A stretch of 64,000 bases of DNA from Microbacterium candidum. Lineage in GTDB: Bacteria; Actinomycetota; Actinomycetes; Actinomycetales; Microbacteriaceae. The position numbers and the translations under genes are program-made. The notes beneath the pieces are model-generated. The model worked only from the letters and a program-made list of their open reading frames with translations, did no database searches and was not told the origin of the DNA. The DNA lies in NCBI RefSeq assembly GCF_030315975.1, contig NZ_JASXSZ010000006.1, positions 150,702 through 214,701 of the forward strand. The letters are read 5' to 3'. This document shows positions 35,583 to 46,772 of the stretch, piece by piece (the stretch's first letter is position 1; each line of letters starts with the position of its first letter).

Positions 35583-36683
35583 TCACGCCGAGGCGACGGC
35601 CTTCGTGCCGAGGCGCTCGCCCGACTCGACGTCGAAGAGGTGCGCGTGGTCCGGCGTCGCCGTCAGGTACACCTTGTCGCCCGCGAACGGGTGCGTGCGG
35701 CCGTCGACGCGCGCCACGATGTCGGTGCGCTTGCCGTTGATCTCGGAGTGGCCGTACAGGTAGCCGTCGGCGCCGAGCTCCTCGACGAGGTCCACGATCA
35801 CCTCGAGGCCGGCGATCGGCGACGTCGAGACGTGGATGTCCTCGGGGCGGACGCCGATCGTGACCTGCGCACCGGCGTCGGCGAGGACCTCGCGCTCGAC
35901 CGGGACGACGGACTCGCCGAACTTCACGCCGCCGTCGACGACGTCGGTCGTGAAGAGGTTCATCGCGGGGGAGCCGATGAAGCCGGCGACGAAGACGTTC
36001 TTCGGGGCCCCGTAGAGGTCGCGCGGCGTGCCGACCTGCTGCAGGACGCCGTCCTTCAGGACCGCGATGCGGTCGCCCATCGTGAGGGCCTCGGTCTGGT
36101 CGTGCGTGACGTAGACGGTGGTGACGCCGAGGCGGCGCGTGAGCGACGCGATCTGCGTGCGGGTCTGGACGCGGAGCTTCGCGTCGAGGTTCGACAGCGG
36201 CTCGTCCATGAGGAAGACCTGCGGGTTGCGGACGATGGCGCGGCCCATCGCGACACGCTGACGCTGACCACCCGAGAGGGCCTTCGGCTTGCGGGTCAGG
36301 TACTGCTCGAGGTCGAGGAGCTTGGCGGCCTCGAGGACGCGCGCAGCACGCTCCTCCTTGCCGACGCCCGCGATCTTCAGAGCGAAGCCCATGTTCTCGG
36401 CGACGGTCATGTGGGGGTACAGCGCGTAGTTCTGGAACACCATCGCGATGTCGCGGTCCTTCGGCGGGACGTCCGTGACGTCGCGGTCGCCGATGAGGAT
36501 GCGGCCCGCGTTGACCTCTTCGAGGCCGGCCAGCATGCGCAGGGTGGTCGACTTGCCGCAGCCCGACGGGCCGACGAGGACGAGGAACTCGCCGTCTCCG
36601 ACCTCGAGGCTGATCTTGTCGACGGCGGGACGGGTGCCGCCGGGGTACAGGCGAGTCGCCTGGTCGAACGTGACCGTAGCCAT
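35583..36683 (-). CDS. ugpC: Sugar/glycerol-phosphate ABC transporter ATPase (UgpC/MsmK/MalK type)
   Basis: 366 residues. ATPase likely shared by several carbohydrate ABC importers, since no permease or binding protein is adjacent. Walker A GPSGCGKST (about 38-46), signature LSGGQRQRVAMGRA, Walker B VFLMDEPLSNLD and switch His in VTHDQTEA. The C-terminal TOBE/OB domain (about 240-366) is typical of MalK, which also receives regulatory signals. The ATG at 36683 has AAGGAG upstream; the longer open frame is ignored. Confidence 0.93.
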   Translation of the reverse strand: MATVTFDQATRLYPGGTRPAVDKISLEVGDGEFLVLVGPSGCGKSTTLRMLAGLEEVNAGRILIGDRDVTDVPPKDRDIAMVFQNYALYPHMTVAENMGFALKIAGVGKEERAARVLEAAKLLDLEQYLTRKPKALSGGQRQRVAMGRAIVRNPQVFLMDEPLSNLDAKLRVQTRTQIASLTRRLGVTTVYVTHDQTEALTMGDRIAVLKDGVLQQVGTPRDLYGAPKNVFVAGFIGSPAMNLFTTDVVDGGVKFGESVVPVEREVLADAGAQVTIGVRPEDIHVSTSPIAGLEVIVDLVEELGADGYLYGHSEINGKRTDIVARVDGRTHPFAGDKVYLTATPDHAHLFDVESGERLGTKAVASA

Positions 36684-36988
36684 TTTCTTCTCCTTCACCG
36701 GCAGGTACGTGCCGGACGATCCGTAGTGAGGGTGAGGCGGGGCGCTGCCCGCACGCCCATCATCGGGCGCGGGGCCATTATGGCATGGCCAAGGGGCCCA
36801 CGCGCACCGAGGCTCCTCGCAGCGCGGAGCGATGCGTGGAGAGTGCGTGGGGAATATGCCTCGGACACCGTGTGCTCGCACGCGACGTCTGGGCATTTCT
36901 CAGCCTGTCTGGCTAGCATCGTCGTCGGTCCGCCTGCCCGTTGCGCGGGCCCTCGCCGGGACGACCCGGCCCGCAGACAAGAGGTTCC
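36684..36988. other. 305-bp divergent intergenic region
   Basis: No open frame is convincing. Minus strand: CATAAT (complement of 36777-36782) is a plausible -10 for ugpC about 95 bp upstream of its ATG. Plus strand: TAGCAT near 36913 may serve the DsbA-like gene. No repeat or RNA gene recognised. Confidence 0.4.
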
Positions 36989-37936
36989 ATGTCGAGCGAC
37001 GATTCTTCGAACGCCCCCTCGAGCCAGCGCCGCGATGCGGTGCGCGAGAAGGCTCAGCAGGTCCACGCCAAGCAGTCCCGCGCGCGTCGCGCGCGTCGCT
37101 TCTGGATCGTCACGGGTGTCGTCGTGCTCGTGGGCGCTGTCGCCGCATCCGTCGTCTACGCGTTCGCGTCCACGGCGGCCAAGCCCCTCGCGCAGCCGCA
37201 GAACGTCAGCAACGACGGCTTCCAGATCACGAGCGTCAGCGGGGTCACGACGACCTCCGGCCAGGCGATCGGCGACGCGACCCCGACCCCGACCGCGTCG
37301 GGCGACCCCGCATCCGCGACGCCGTCGCCGACCCCGACGACCACCGCGTCCGTCGACATCCGCGTCTACGTCGACTTCCTGTCGACGGGATCGCGCGACT
37401 TCCAGGTCGCCAACGTGCAGCAGCTGACCAAGTGGGTCAGCGAGGGCGCCGCGAAGCTCACGTACTACCCCGTGGCGATGCTGACGGCGAAGTCCAACGG
37501 CACCAAGTACTCGCTGCGTGCGGCGAGCGCCGCAGCATGCGTCGCGACGCACTCGCCGGAGAAGTTCTTCGCGTTCACGAACGACCTGCTCGTGAAGATG
37601 CCCTCGCCGGACTCGGACGGCATGAGCGACAGCGACCTCGCGAATCTTGCGATCGCCTCCGGCGCCGCGGATCCGAAGTCCGTGCGCCTGTGCATCGAGA
37701 ACGAGGACTACGCGAGCTGGGTCAAGAACGCGACCGACCGTGCTGTCGACGGCATTCCGGACACGAAGCATGTGGTCCTCACCGGCACCCCGATCGTGCT
37801 GGTCAACGGCACGCAGTACATGGGCGCGCTCAATGACCCGAAGGAGTTCGCCCAGTTCGTCCTGACGGTCGCGAGCAACGCCTACTACAAGACGGCGACG
37901 CCGACGCCCACTCCGACCCCGACCGCCGGGCAGTAG
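36989..37936 (+). CDS. Membrane-anchored DsbA-fold protein lacking the CXXC motif
   Basis: 315 residues. A basic cytoplasmic N-terminus (about 1-37) is followed by one transmembrane helix (about 38-60), a Thr/Pro/Ser linker (about 85-122) and a DsbA/thioredoxin-like domain (about 123-305). The strand-turn where oxidoreductases carry C-x-x-C reads YVDFLSTGSRDF, so both catalytic cysteines are missing. The helical insert and the cis-Pro region (LTGTPIVLVNG) are kept. Two other Cys (AAACVATH, RLCIEN) might form a structural disulphide. It ends in a second Thr/Pro repeat tail (TPTPTPTPTAGQ). Probably a non-redox binding or chaperone variant. Confidence 0.85.
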   Translation: MSSDDSSNAPSSQRRDAVREKAQQVHAKQSRARRARRFWIVTGVVVLVGAVAASVVYAFASTAAKPLAQPQNVSNDGFQITSVSGVTTTSGQAIGDATPTPTASGDPASATPSPTPTTTASVDIRVYVDFLSTGSRDFQVANVQQLTKWVSEGAAKLTYYPVAMLTAKSNGTKYSLRAASAAACVATHSPEKFFAFTNDLLVKMPSPDSDGMSDSDLANLAIASGAADPKSVRLCIENEDYASWVKNATDRAVDGIPDTKHVVLTGTPIVLVNGTQYMGALNDPKEFAQFVLTVASNAYYKTATPTPTPTPTAGQ

Positions 37937-37980
37937 ACGCGGCGTGACGCGCGGGGCCGAGTCGGTAGACTTGTGCCCCT

Positions 37981-38053
37981 GCCGACTTGGCGCAATTGGT
38001 AGCGCACCGTACTTGTAATACGGGGGTTACGGGTTCGAGTCCCGTAGTCGGCT
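37981..38053 (+). tRNA. tRNA-Thr (anticodon TGT)
   Basis: Full cloverleaf folded by eye: acceptor GCCGACT/AGTCGGC, D arm GCGC-AATTGGTA-GCGC, anticodon stem CCGTA/TACGG with loop CTTGTAA (anticodon TGT, decoding ACA), T arm ACGGG-TTCGAGT-CCCGT, discriminator T. CCA is not encoded. Two degenerate copies of its 3' half follow immediately downstream. Confidence 0.95.
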
Positions 38054-38059
38054 CGATCG

Positions 38060-38148
38060 GGAGCCGGCCCGCTTCTCATACGGGGTGGGGTGCAGGTCCG
38101 AATCCCGATGTCGGCTCCACCTGGGTTGAGTCCTGGGGCCGGCTCGAT
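38060..38148 (+). repeat. Two decayed copies of the tRNA-Thr 3' half
   Basis: Copy A (about 38060-38118) aligns to the tRNA-Thr anticodon arm (CTTCTCATACGGGG versus CTTGTAATACGGGG) and to its T arm/acceptor end (38092-38116 matches 38029-38053 at 20 of 25 positions). It lacks a D arm, although flanking GGAGCCG and CGGCTCC still pair. Copy B (38123-38148) repeats GGGTT-GAGTCC and CGGCTCGAT with a one-base deletion. Neither can fold as a full tRNA. They look like relics of tandem duplication or of integration at the tRNA end. Confidence 0.7.
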
Positions 38149-38215
38149 ACGCCCGTGCATCGACGATGCGGGCCATTTTCCGATAGGATCCCCGCGTCCG
38201 AAGGGGGGTCGGCGG

Positions 38216-39775
38216 ATGGCACTGCTGCCTGCTCCTGTCTCGGTGACTGCGGGGAACACCGCGGTCTTCCCGATCATGCGGATGCGCGGTCACGCCCGCT
38301 CGCGGTGGGCGCAGGCGATCGCAGCCCTCCTCTTCGCGGCTGTGCTGATCGCGCTCGTTCGCGGGCCGCTCGCCGCTGACCTCGAGCACGTGCTCGACGG
38401 GGCGCACGTGTCGGGCGCGTCTGTCATCTCCGATGGCGCCGGCACGACGGCCGCAGCATCGCCGCTGACGCTCGACCGGCTCACGACGAGCACCCCTGCG
38501 GAGCTTGCGGTCTTGTCCGCGCACGAGATGACCGCCTTGCATGCGCTCGCGGCGAGCACGCCTCCGCGCGCTGTGGATGACTGGTGGCGCTCGCTGAGCA
38601 CCGCGCGTCAGAACGCCCTGATCGCCGGTGTTCCGGCCCTCATCGGCCGCTGGGACGGTGTTCCCCCGCGTGCGCGCGTGGCCGCGAATCGGAATCTCGC
38701 CGGCGAGGAGCTGCGGCGTCTGACGAAGGATGCGGCTGCGTTCTCGGTGAGCGCGGACTACCTCCGCTACCTGCGTCGTGCGGCTGACGGCCAGGTCCAG
38801 CTGTATCTCTGGGATCCGCAGCACAGCGCCGTGATCGAGATGACGGGCGATCCGCAGACCGCCAGATCGATCCTCTTCGTCGTGCCTGGGACGAACAGCG
38901 ACGTCTCGAGCTTCACGGCGGCCGACCCGGTCACCGCGTTCGCGCGGTGGCAGGTCGCTCATGCGCGACCGGCTGACGGCGTCGTGGCGTTCACCGTCAT
39001 GACCGGGCCCATGCCGCATCTGACGATGGACCTCGTCGCCCTCTGGTCGAACGGTCCGCAGAACAATGCGTTCGCCTTCGAGCGCGGGCGGGAGTACGCG
39101 CGCTTCGTCGAGGGTGTGGAAGACGCCCTGCCCCGGGTGCCCACGGTGAGCTTCGAGCACTCGTACGCGTCGGCGATCGGCAGCGCCGCCGAGCGCGATG
39201 GGGCGCGGTTCTCGGCGCGTTTCCTCGCAGCGAGCGTCGGCGCCCCCGCCGGCTACCGCCCGGTGTCCGGGACCGAGTACTACGCCGCGCAGGCTCCGAA
39301 CGACATCAACCGCTACTACTCGGGGGTGCAGATCGCGGAGGTCGGGTTCGCGACCACGCCCGAGTCGATACCCGGCATCCACGTCCTCGACACGGGCTTG
39401 ACGGGCTCGAAGATGGATCCTGGGGCGCTCGTGCAGCAGACCCAGGGGTCCGTGATCGGCGCGGTCGTCGCCCTCGCCTCGCAGCTGCCGGCCAGTGTGG
39501 AGAACCACAACACGCTGCTGTCCGCGGATGCCAGCCGGAACGGGAGCGTCCTCAAGAGCGTCGCGAAGGTGCTGCGGGATGCGACGGCCGGTCCTGCGTC
39601 CGCCGGGCCGCCGCAGTCTGCGGTGAGACCGGCGTCCCCCGCGGCGTCGCAGAAATCGGCGAGTTCCGCACCCGCGGCATCGCCGCAGAGTGCTGGCCAT
39701 TCCGCGTCCGCGGCGTCGCCGCAGGGCCCTGGCCCTTCGGCGTCCGCCGGACCGCCGCAGGGCTCGGGGAGATGA
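38216..39775 (+). CDS. Secreted alpha/beta-hydrolase-like protein with Ala/Ser/Pro-rich tail
   Basis: 519 residues. A hydrophobic helix at about 29-50 (signal or anchor) precedes a domain resembling the actinobacterial DUF1023 alpha/beta hydrolases. An oxyanion-type segment ILFVVPGTNSD is present, as is a nucleophile-elbow candidate FEHSYASAIG in which the usual first Gly is Glu. The final about 60 residues are Ala/Ser/Pro/Gln low complexity (SAGHSASAASPQG). A ribosome site GGGGGG precedes the ATG at 38216. Substrate unknown. It follows the tRNA-Thr relics directly, raising the possibility that it arrived by insertion there. Confidence 0.72.
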   Translation: MALLPAPVSVTAGNTAVFPIMRMRGHARSRWAQAIAALLFAAVLIALVRGPLAADLEHVLDGAHVSGASVISDGAGTTAAASPLTLDRLTTSTPAELAVLSAHEMTALHALAASTPPRAVDDWWRSLSTARQNALIAGVPALIGRWDGVPPRARVAANRNLAGEELRRLTKDAAAFSVSADYLRYLRRAADGQVQLYLWDPQHSAVIEMTGDPQTARSILFVVPGTNSDVSSFTAADPVTAFARWQVAHARPADGVVAFTVMTGPMPHLTMDLVALWSNGPQNNAFAFERGREYARFVEGVEDALPRVPTVSFEHSYASAIGSAAERDGARFSARFLAASVGAPAGYRPVSGTEYYAAQAPNDINRYYSGVQIAEVGFATTPESIPGIHVLDTGLTGSKMDPGALVQQTQGSVIGAVVALASQLPASVENHNTLLSADASRNGSVLKSVAKVLRDATAGPASAGPPQSAVRPASPAASQKSASSAPAASPQSAGHSASAASPQGPGPSASAGPPQGSGR

Positions 39776-39847
39776 GACCGCGTTAGACTCCCTGGGCGCG
39801 CTCGTCGGGGAACGAATCCGATCCTCCCTGCGCGTCACCCCTCGCTC

Positions 39848-39865
39848 GCCGCAGCCCGCTGCGGC
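39848..39865. terminator. Short hairpin after the hydrolase gene
   Basis: GCCGCAG-CCCG-CTGCGGC, perfect 7-bp arms and 4-nt loop in the 176-bp gap before the CitE-like gene. The rest of this gap holds the GGTATAC motif and the promoter region of the next gene. Confidence 0.5.
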
Positions 39866-39909
39866 GGTGGAGCCCTGGGCACGGCGACCCTCGGGTGGTA
39901 CCGTTGTTC

Positions 39910-39917
39910 GGTATACA
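39910..39917. promoter_or_regulatory. GGTATACA motif upstream of the CitE-like gene
   Basis: TTCGGTATACAG about 35 bp before the ATG at 39952. The core CGGTATAC recurs as CGGTATACC in the SDR/permease promoter region (41704-41712). GTATAC-cored palindromes are typical of GntR/FadR-family operators; the regulator is not in the window. Confidence 0.4.
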
Positions 39918-39951
39918 GAAGTTATCTTTCATCAGACGGAAGAAGTGCGTG

Positions 39952-40863
39952 ATGTCGGCAGACCCCTACGGCAGTGGCCCTGAGAGCGACGGCTCGGAGG
40001 ACGTGAGGACGCTCGTGGCGCCGCGTGCGAACACACTGCATCGCCCCGTCGACCCGTCGATCGCCCGGTCGTGGCTGCTGGTCCCCGGCACGCGGGTCGA
40101 CCAGTTCGACGAGATGGCCGCCTCTCGCGCGGACGCCGTCGTGCTCGACATCGAGGATGCCGTCGACCCCTCGAACAAGCCGAAGGCCCGGCAGGACGTC
40201 GCCGACTGGCTGCGCGGCGGCGGCCGCGCCTGGGTGCGGGTGAACGACGTGTCGAGCCCGTTCTGGGCCGACGACCTCGCTGTCCTCGCAGGCATCCCGA
40301 ATCTCCTGGGCATCATGCTCGCGAAGACCGAGACCCCGGACCAGGTCACGTCGTCGTTCGATCGCCTCGGCGGCAACGTGCCGGTCGTCGCGCTCATCGA
40401 GTCGGCGGTCGGCATGGAGGATGCCGCCCACATCGCCAAGGCGCGAGGTGCGTTCCGGCTCGCGTTCGGCAGCGGCGACTTCCGCCGCGACACCGGCATG
40501 AGCGCGGATGCCGAGGCCATGGCCTATCCGCGCGCGCGGCTCGTCATCGCGAGCCGTGTCGGCGGACTTCCCGGGCCCATCGACGGCCCGACCGTCGGCA
40601 ACTCGATGCCGACGCTGCGCGAGCACTCCGCCATCACGGTGTCGATGGGCATGACGGGCAAGCTGTGCCTCGCCGCCGAGCAGGCGCCCGTCATCAACGA
40701 GGTCATCAGCCCCACCCCGAGCGAGGTGGCGTGGGCGCTCGACTTCCTGGCCGACTTCGAGAGCCGCGGTCGCGTCGTGCGCGACGGCAGCGACCTGCCG
40801 CGCCTCGGCCGTGCGCAGAAGATCGAGAAGCTCGCGGTCGCGTTCGGGGTGCACCCGAACTGA
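39952..40863 (+). CDS. HpcH/HpaI aldolase / CitE-like CoA-ester lyase
   Basis: 303 residues, CitE superfamily TIM barrel: RSWLLVPGT start, VVLDIEDAVDP with metal-binding Glu/Asp, KTETPDQV, the active-site ALIESAVGME and AFGSGDFRRDTG. Family members cleave malyl- or citramalyl-CoA esters. No CoA-transferase is adjacent, so the substrate is open. The ATG at 39952 is preferred over upstream in-frame codons because the CitE domain and an acceptable ribosome site (GGAAGAA) fit it. Shares a GGTATAC motif with the next promoter region. Confidence 0.86.
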   Translation: MSADPYGSGPESDGSEDVRTLVAPRANTLHRPVDPSIARSWLLVPGTRVDQFDEMAASRADAVVLDIEDAVDPSNKPKARQDVADWLRGGGRAWVRVNDVSSPFWADDLAVLAGIPNLLGIMLAKTETPDQVTSSFDRLGGNVPVVALIESAVGMEDAAHIAKARGAFRLAFGSGDFRRDTGMSADAEAMAYPRARLVIASRVGGLPGPIDGPTVGNSMPTLREHSAITVSMGMTGKLCLAAEQAPVINEVISPTPSEVAWALDFLADFESRGRVVRDGSDLPRLGRAQKIEKLAVAFGVHPN

Positions 40864-40908
40864 GTCGTCCGCGCGGGCGCGGCCTGGTCCGCCTCGGTCG
40901 GCGCCGGC

Positions 40909-41670
40909 TCAGCCGCGCCCGTCGAACGGCATCCCGGCTGCGGTGATCGTGAGCGAGCCGATGACCGCGTTCGCGGGCAGCTCGGCCATCATGACGACCG
41001 TGCGCGCCGCATCCGCGACGTCGAACATCGGCTCGGGTCGCACCGAGCCGTCCGCCTGGGCGAAGCCGCGGTTCTCGCCGAACCCGGTGAGGAGGCCCGT
41101 CGCCGCGTTGCCGATGTCGATCTGGCCGCACGTGATGCCGAAGGCGCGTCCGTCGAGCGCGATCGCCCGGGTGAGCCCGGTCATCGCGTGCTTGGAGACC
41201 GCGTACGCGACGGTGCGCGGGCGCGGGCGGTGCGCGGCGATCGAGCCGTTGTTCAGGATGCGGCCGCCCTGCGGCGTCTGCGCCTTCATCGTGCGGACGG
41301 CCTCCGCCGCCACGAGCATCGCTCCCGTCACGTTGACATCGAGCGTCCGCTGCCATTCGGTGGGGTCGATCTCGTCGACGGCTCCGGGCGGCCCGGGCAC
41401 GCCCGCGTTGTTGAAGACGGCGTCCACGCGGCCGAACCGCTCGACGGCGAGGGAGAACAGCGCGCGCACGGATCCAGGATCGGTCACGTCCGCGACGACC
41501 GCGAGGGCGAGGGGATGCTGCATCCCCGCCTCGACGAGCGTGTCCAGGGTGCGGCCGGCGAGCGCCACCGCCCATCCTGCCTCGAGGAAGGCGCGCGCCG
41601 TCGCGCGCCCGATTCCGGTGCCGGCGCCCGTGACGACGACGGTGCGCGGACGTTCGGTGGAAGCGGTCAT
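40909..41670 (-). CDS. Short-chain dehydrogenase/reductase
   Basis: 253-residue classical SDR. The cofactor motif is VTGAGTGIGRA (about 14-24), then NNAGVPG, the catalytic Ser in NNGSIAAH and the Tyr-x3-Lys pair in AYAVSKHAMTG. The C-terminus lacks family-specific signatures, so substrate is unknown. Divergent from the nucleobase permease, sharing a promoter region with TTGACA and GGTATACC; convergent with the CitE-like gene. Confidence 0.92.
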   Translation of the reverse strand: MTASTERPRTVVVTGAGTGIGRATARAFLEAGWAVALAGRTLDTLVEAGMQHPLALAVVADVTDPGSVRALFSLAVERFGRVDAVFNNAGVPGPPGAVDEIDPTEWQRTLDVNVTGAMLVAAEAVRTMKAQTPQGGRILNNGSIAAHRPRPRTVAYAVSKHAMTGLTRAIALDGRAFGITCGQIDIGNAATGLLTGFGENRGFAQADGSVRPEPMFDVADAARTVVMMAELPANAVIGSLTITAAGMPFDGRG

Positions 41671-41695
41671 GGGGGTCCTCTCCGGAAAACGGCTC

Positions 41696-41728
41696 TTGAC
41701 AGACGGTATACCCGAGCGTCAGTATGTT
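41696..41728 (+). promoter_or_regulatory. Promoter with internal GGTATACC palindrome (permease/SDR gap)
   Basis: TTGACA (41696-41701) as -35, CAGTAT (41720-41725) as -10 with an 18-bp spacer. The perfect palindrome GGTATACC (41705-41712) sits inside the spacer, an ideal repressor position. A second CGGTATGG lies near 41761, closer to the permease start. Confidence 0.55.
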
Positions 41729-41808
41729 TACCAGAAACGGAAAGAAACTTCCGCGATACGGTATGGCGAACAACGAACCCCCGGTTTCTGCCGACGAGGA
41801 GGTCAGCA

Positions 41809-43365
41809 ATGAGCGCTGCGCGCAAGAAGGCCGCAACGACGAAAGCTCCGACGGAGCGCCGCCCCGAGGATGAGAGGATGCCGATCGGCACCTCGATCGC
41901 CTACGGTCTCCAGCACGTTCTCACCATGTACGGCGGCATCATCGCCCCGCCGCTCATCATCGGCGCCGCCGCCGGCCTGAAATCGAGCGACATCGGCCTG
42001 CTGATCGCGGCCTGCCTCTTCGTGGGCGGCCTCGCGACGGTGCTGCAGACGCTCGGCATCCCGTTCTTCGGCGCGCAGCTGCCGCTGGTCCAGGGCGTGT
42101 CGTTCGCGGGTGTTGCGACGATGGTCGCGATCGTGACGACGAAGGGCTCCGGCGGCGGCATCACCGCGGTGTTCGGAGCCGTGATGGTGTCGGCGGCCAT
42201 CGGCCTCCTGATCACCCCGATCTTCTCGAAGATCATCCGGTTCTTCCCGCCCGTCGTGACCGGCTCCGTCATCACGATGATCGGTCTGTCGCTCATCCCG
42301 GTCGCCGCGAACTGGGCGATGGGCGGCAACGCCAAAGCGCCCGACTACGGCAGCATGGCCAACGTCGGCCTCGCGTTCCTGACGCTGCTCATCATCCTGA
42401 TCCTCAGCAAGGTCGGGAACGCGGCGATCTCGCGCCTGTCGATCCTGCTGTCGATCGTGATCGGCACGGTCATCGCGATCCCGCTCGGGATGGCGAACTT
42501 CTCGAACGTCCTGAACGGCCCGATCGCCGCCTTCCCGACGCCGTTCGCCTTCGGCCTGCCGACCTTCAGCATCCCCGCCATCGTCTCGATGCTGATCGTG
42601 GTGCTCGTGATCCTCACCGAGACCACAGCGGACGTGCTCGCCGTCGGCGAGATCGTCGGAGCCAAGGTCGACGCCCGCCGCGTCGGCGACGGCCTGCGCG
42701 CCGACATGCTGTCCAGCATCATCTCGCCGATCTTCAACTCGTTCTCGCAGAGCGCGTTCGCCCAGAACGTCGGTCTCGTCGCGATCACGAAGGTCAAGAG
42801 CCGCTTCGTCGTCACCGCCGGCGGTGCCATCCTGATCATCCTCGGCCTTCTGCCGATCCTGGGCCGCGTCGTCGCCGCGGTGCCGATGTCGGTCCTCGGT
42901 GGAGCGGGCATCGTCCTGTTCGGCACGGTCGCCGCCTCCGGCATCCGGACGCTGTCCAAGGTCGAGTACAAGGACAACATGAACCTGATCATCGTGGCGG
43001 CCTCGCTCGGTGTGGGTCTGCTGCCCGTCGTCGCGCCGCTGTTCTACCACGACTTCCCGGACTGGTTCTCGACGATCTTCCACTCGGGCATCAGCTCGAC
43101 CGCGGTCGTCGCGATCCTCCTGAACATCCTGTTCAACCACATCAAGGCGGGGAACTCGAAGGACCAGTCGGTGTTCGTCGCAGGCCCCGCGCGCCTCGTG
43201 CGCGAAGAGGAGCTCGCAGCCCTCGAGGACGGCGACTACTACGTCGGCGGCAAGCTCTTCGCGAAGGACGGCAAGGAGATCGAGATCATCCCGACCGGAT
43301 CGATCGCGACCATCGACCCCGCGCGCGCGGAGGCGCACAAGCAGAACGACCAGTCGCAGCACTGA
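41809..43365 (+). CDS. Nucleobase:cation symporter-2 (xanthine/uracil permease)
   Basis: 518 residues with about 12-14 membrane helices. NCS2 signature regions are visible: YGLQHVLTMYGGIIAPPLI, QLPLVQGVSFAG with the motif QHxLT-like QHVLT, and NSFSQSAFAQNVGLVAITKV. It imports xanthine, uric acid or uracil with H+ or Na+. A Lys/Ala/Arg-rich N-terminal tail (1-22) and a C-terminal soluble tail of about 60 residues are present. The ATG at 41809 has GAGGAGG upstream. Likely repressed through the GGTATACC site; the divergent SDR suggests joint regulation. Confidence 0.92.
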   Translation: MSAARKKAATTKAPTERRPEDERMPIGTSIAYGLQHVLTMYGGIIAPPLIIGAAAGLKSSDIGLLIAACLFVGGLATVLQTLGIPFFGAQLPLVQGVSFAGVATMVAIVTTKGSGGGITAVFGAVMVSAAIGLLITPIFSKIIRFFPPVVTGSVITMIGLSLIPVAANWAMGGNAKAPDYGSMANVGLAFLTLLIILILSKVGNAAISRLSILLSIVIGTVIAIPLGMANFSNVLNGPIAAFPTPFAFGLPTFSIPAIVSMLIVVLVILTETTADVLAVGEIVGAKVDARRVGDGLRADMLSSIISPIFNSFSQSAFAQNVGLVAITKVKSRFVVTAGGAILIILGLLPILGRVVAAVPMSVLGGAGIVLFGTVAASGIRTLSKVEYKDNMNLIIVAASLGVGLLPVVAPLFYHDFPDWFSTIFHSGISSTAVVAILLNILFNHIKAGNSKDQSVFVAGPARLVREEELAALEDGDYYVGGKLFAKDGKEIEIIPTGSIATIDPARAEAHKQNDQSQH

Positions 43366-43377
43366 TGCGGCGAACGT

Positions 43378-43404
43378 CGAGGGCGGCCCATCCGGCCGCC
43401 CTCG
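43378..43404 (+). terminator. Hairpin between the permease and aceE
   Basis: CGAGGGCGGCC (43378-43388), loop CATCC, GGCCGCCCTCG (43394-43404). It ends 19 bp before the aceE ATG, so it may terminate the permease transcript or attenuate read-through. Confidence 0.75.
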
Positions 43405-43423
43405 GCGCATGAAAGGAGCACCC

Positions 43424-46168
<2,745 letters not shown>

Positions 46169-46183
46169 CGGACGACGGATGAC

Positions 46184-46218
46184 GGATGCGGGGCCCGGCG
46201 ATGCCGGGCCCCGCATCC
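46184..46218. terminator. Terminator between aceE and the nitroreductase gene
   Basis: Perfect 16-bp arms GGATGCGGGGCCCGGC (46184-46199) and complement (46203-46218) with a GAT loop, between convergent genes. Confidence 0.88.
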
Positions 46219-46223
46219 GTCCC

Positions 46224-46772
46224 TCAGCCCTTGTGCGGCAGGCGCGACAGGTGGGCGTGGACGTCGACCGGCTTGCGACGGCCGGGACGGTCGCGCTCGG
46301 GCTTCCCGCCGACGTACAGCCAGCCGAGGAGCTCTTCGCCCTTGTGCAGCCCGTGGAGCTTCGCGACGGGCTTCGACCGCGTGTAGTGGCCGGTCCGCCA
46401 GATCACGCCCCAGCCCGCCTCGTCCAGGAGCAGGCTCAGCGCGTGCGCGACGCCGGAGGCGACCGCCTCCTGCTCCCAGCGGGGGACCTTCTCGCTCGGC
46501 CGAGTGCTCACGACGATCGCGATGAGCAGCGGCGCGCGCAGCGGCTTCGCCGACGCGCCCATCTCGCCGAGGCTCTTGTTGATCGCCCGGCCGAGGCGCT
46601 CGCGGTCGTCGGCGCGCAGCTCGATGAGCCGCCACGGCTCGAGCGACGAGTGGTCGGCGACCCGCCCGGCCGCTGCGACGAGTTCTGCGAGCTCTTCGTG
46701 GGTGGGCGCCGCCTCGGTCACCTTCGAATACGACCGGCGCGCGAGGACCGCCTCCCGTGCTGGATGCGTCAT
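46224..46772 (-). CDS. Nitroreductase-family flavoprotein
   Basis: 182 residues, FMN-dependent nitroreductase fold. The N-terminal ARRSYSKVTE matches the phosphate-binding R-R-S-x-R/K motif, and the C-terminal GWLYVGGKPERD is typical. Such enzymes reduce nitro compounds or quinones with NAD(P)H; no specific substrate assigned. The ATG overlaps the msrB stop (ATGA), so it is coupled to methionine sulfoxide repair and may share an oxidative-stress role. Confidence 0.9.
   Translation of the reverse strand: MTHPAREAVLARRSYSKVTEAAPTHEELAELVAAAGRVADHSSLEPWRLIELRADDRERLGRAINKSLGEMGASAKPLRAPLLIAIVVSTRPSEKVPRWEQEAVASGVAHALSLLLDEAGWGVIWRTGHYTRSKPVAKLHGLHKGEELLGWLYVGGKPERDRPGRRKPVDVHAHLSRLPHKG

Noticed and set aside
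38060..38118. Second functional tRNA downstream of tRNA-Thr
   Set aside because: No D arm, mispaired anticodon and T stems; treated as a decayed copy.
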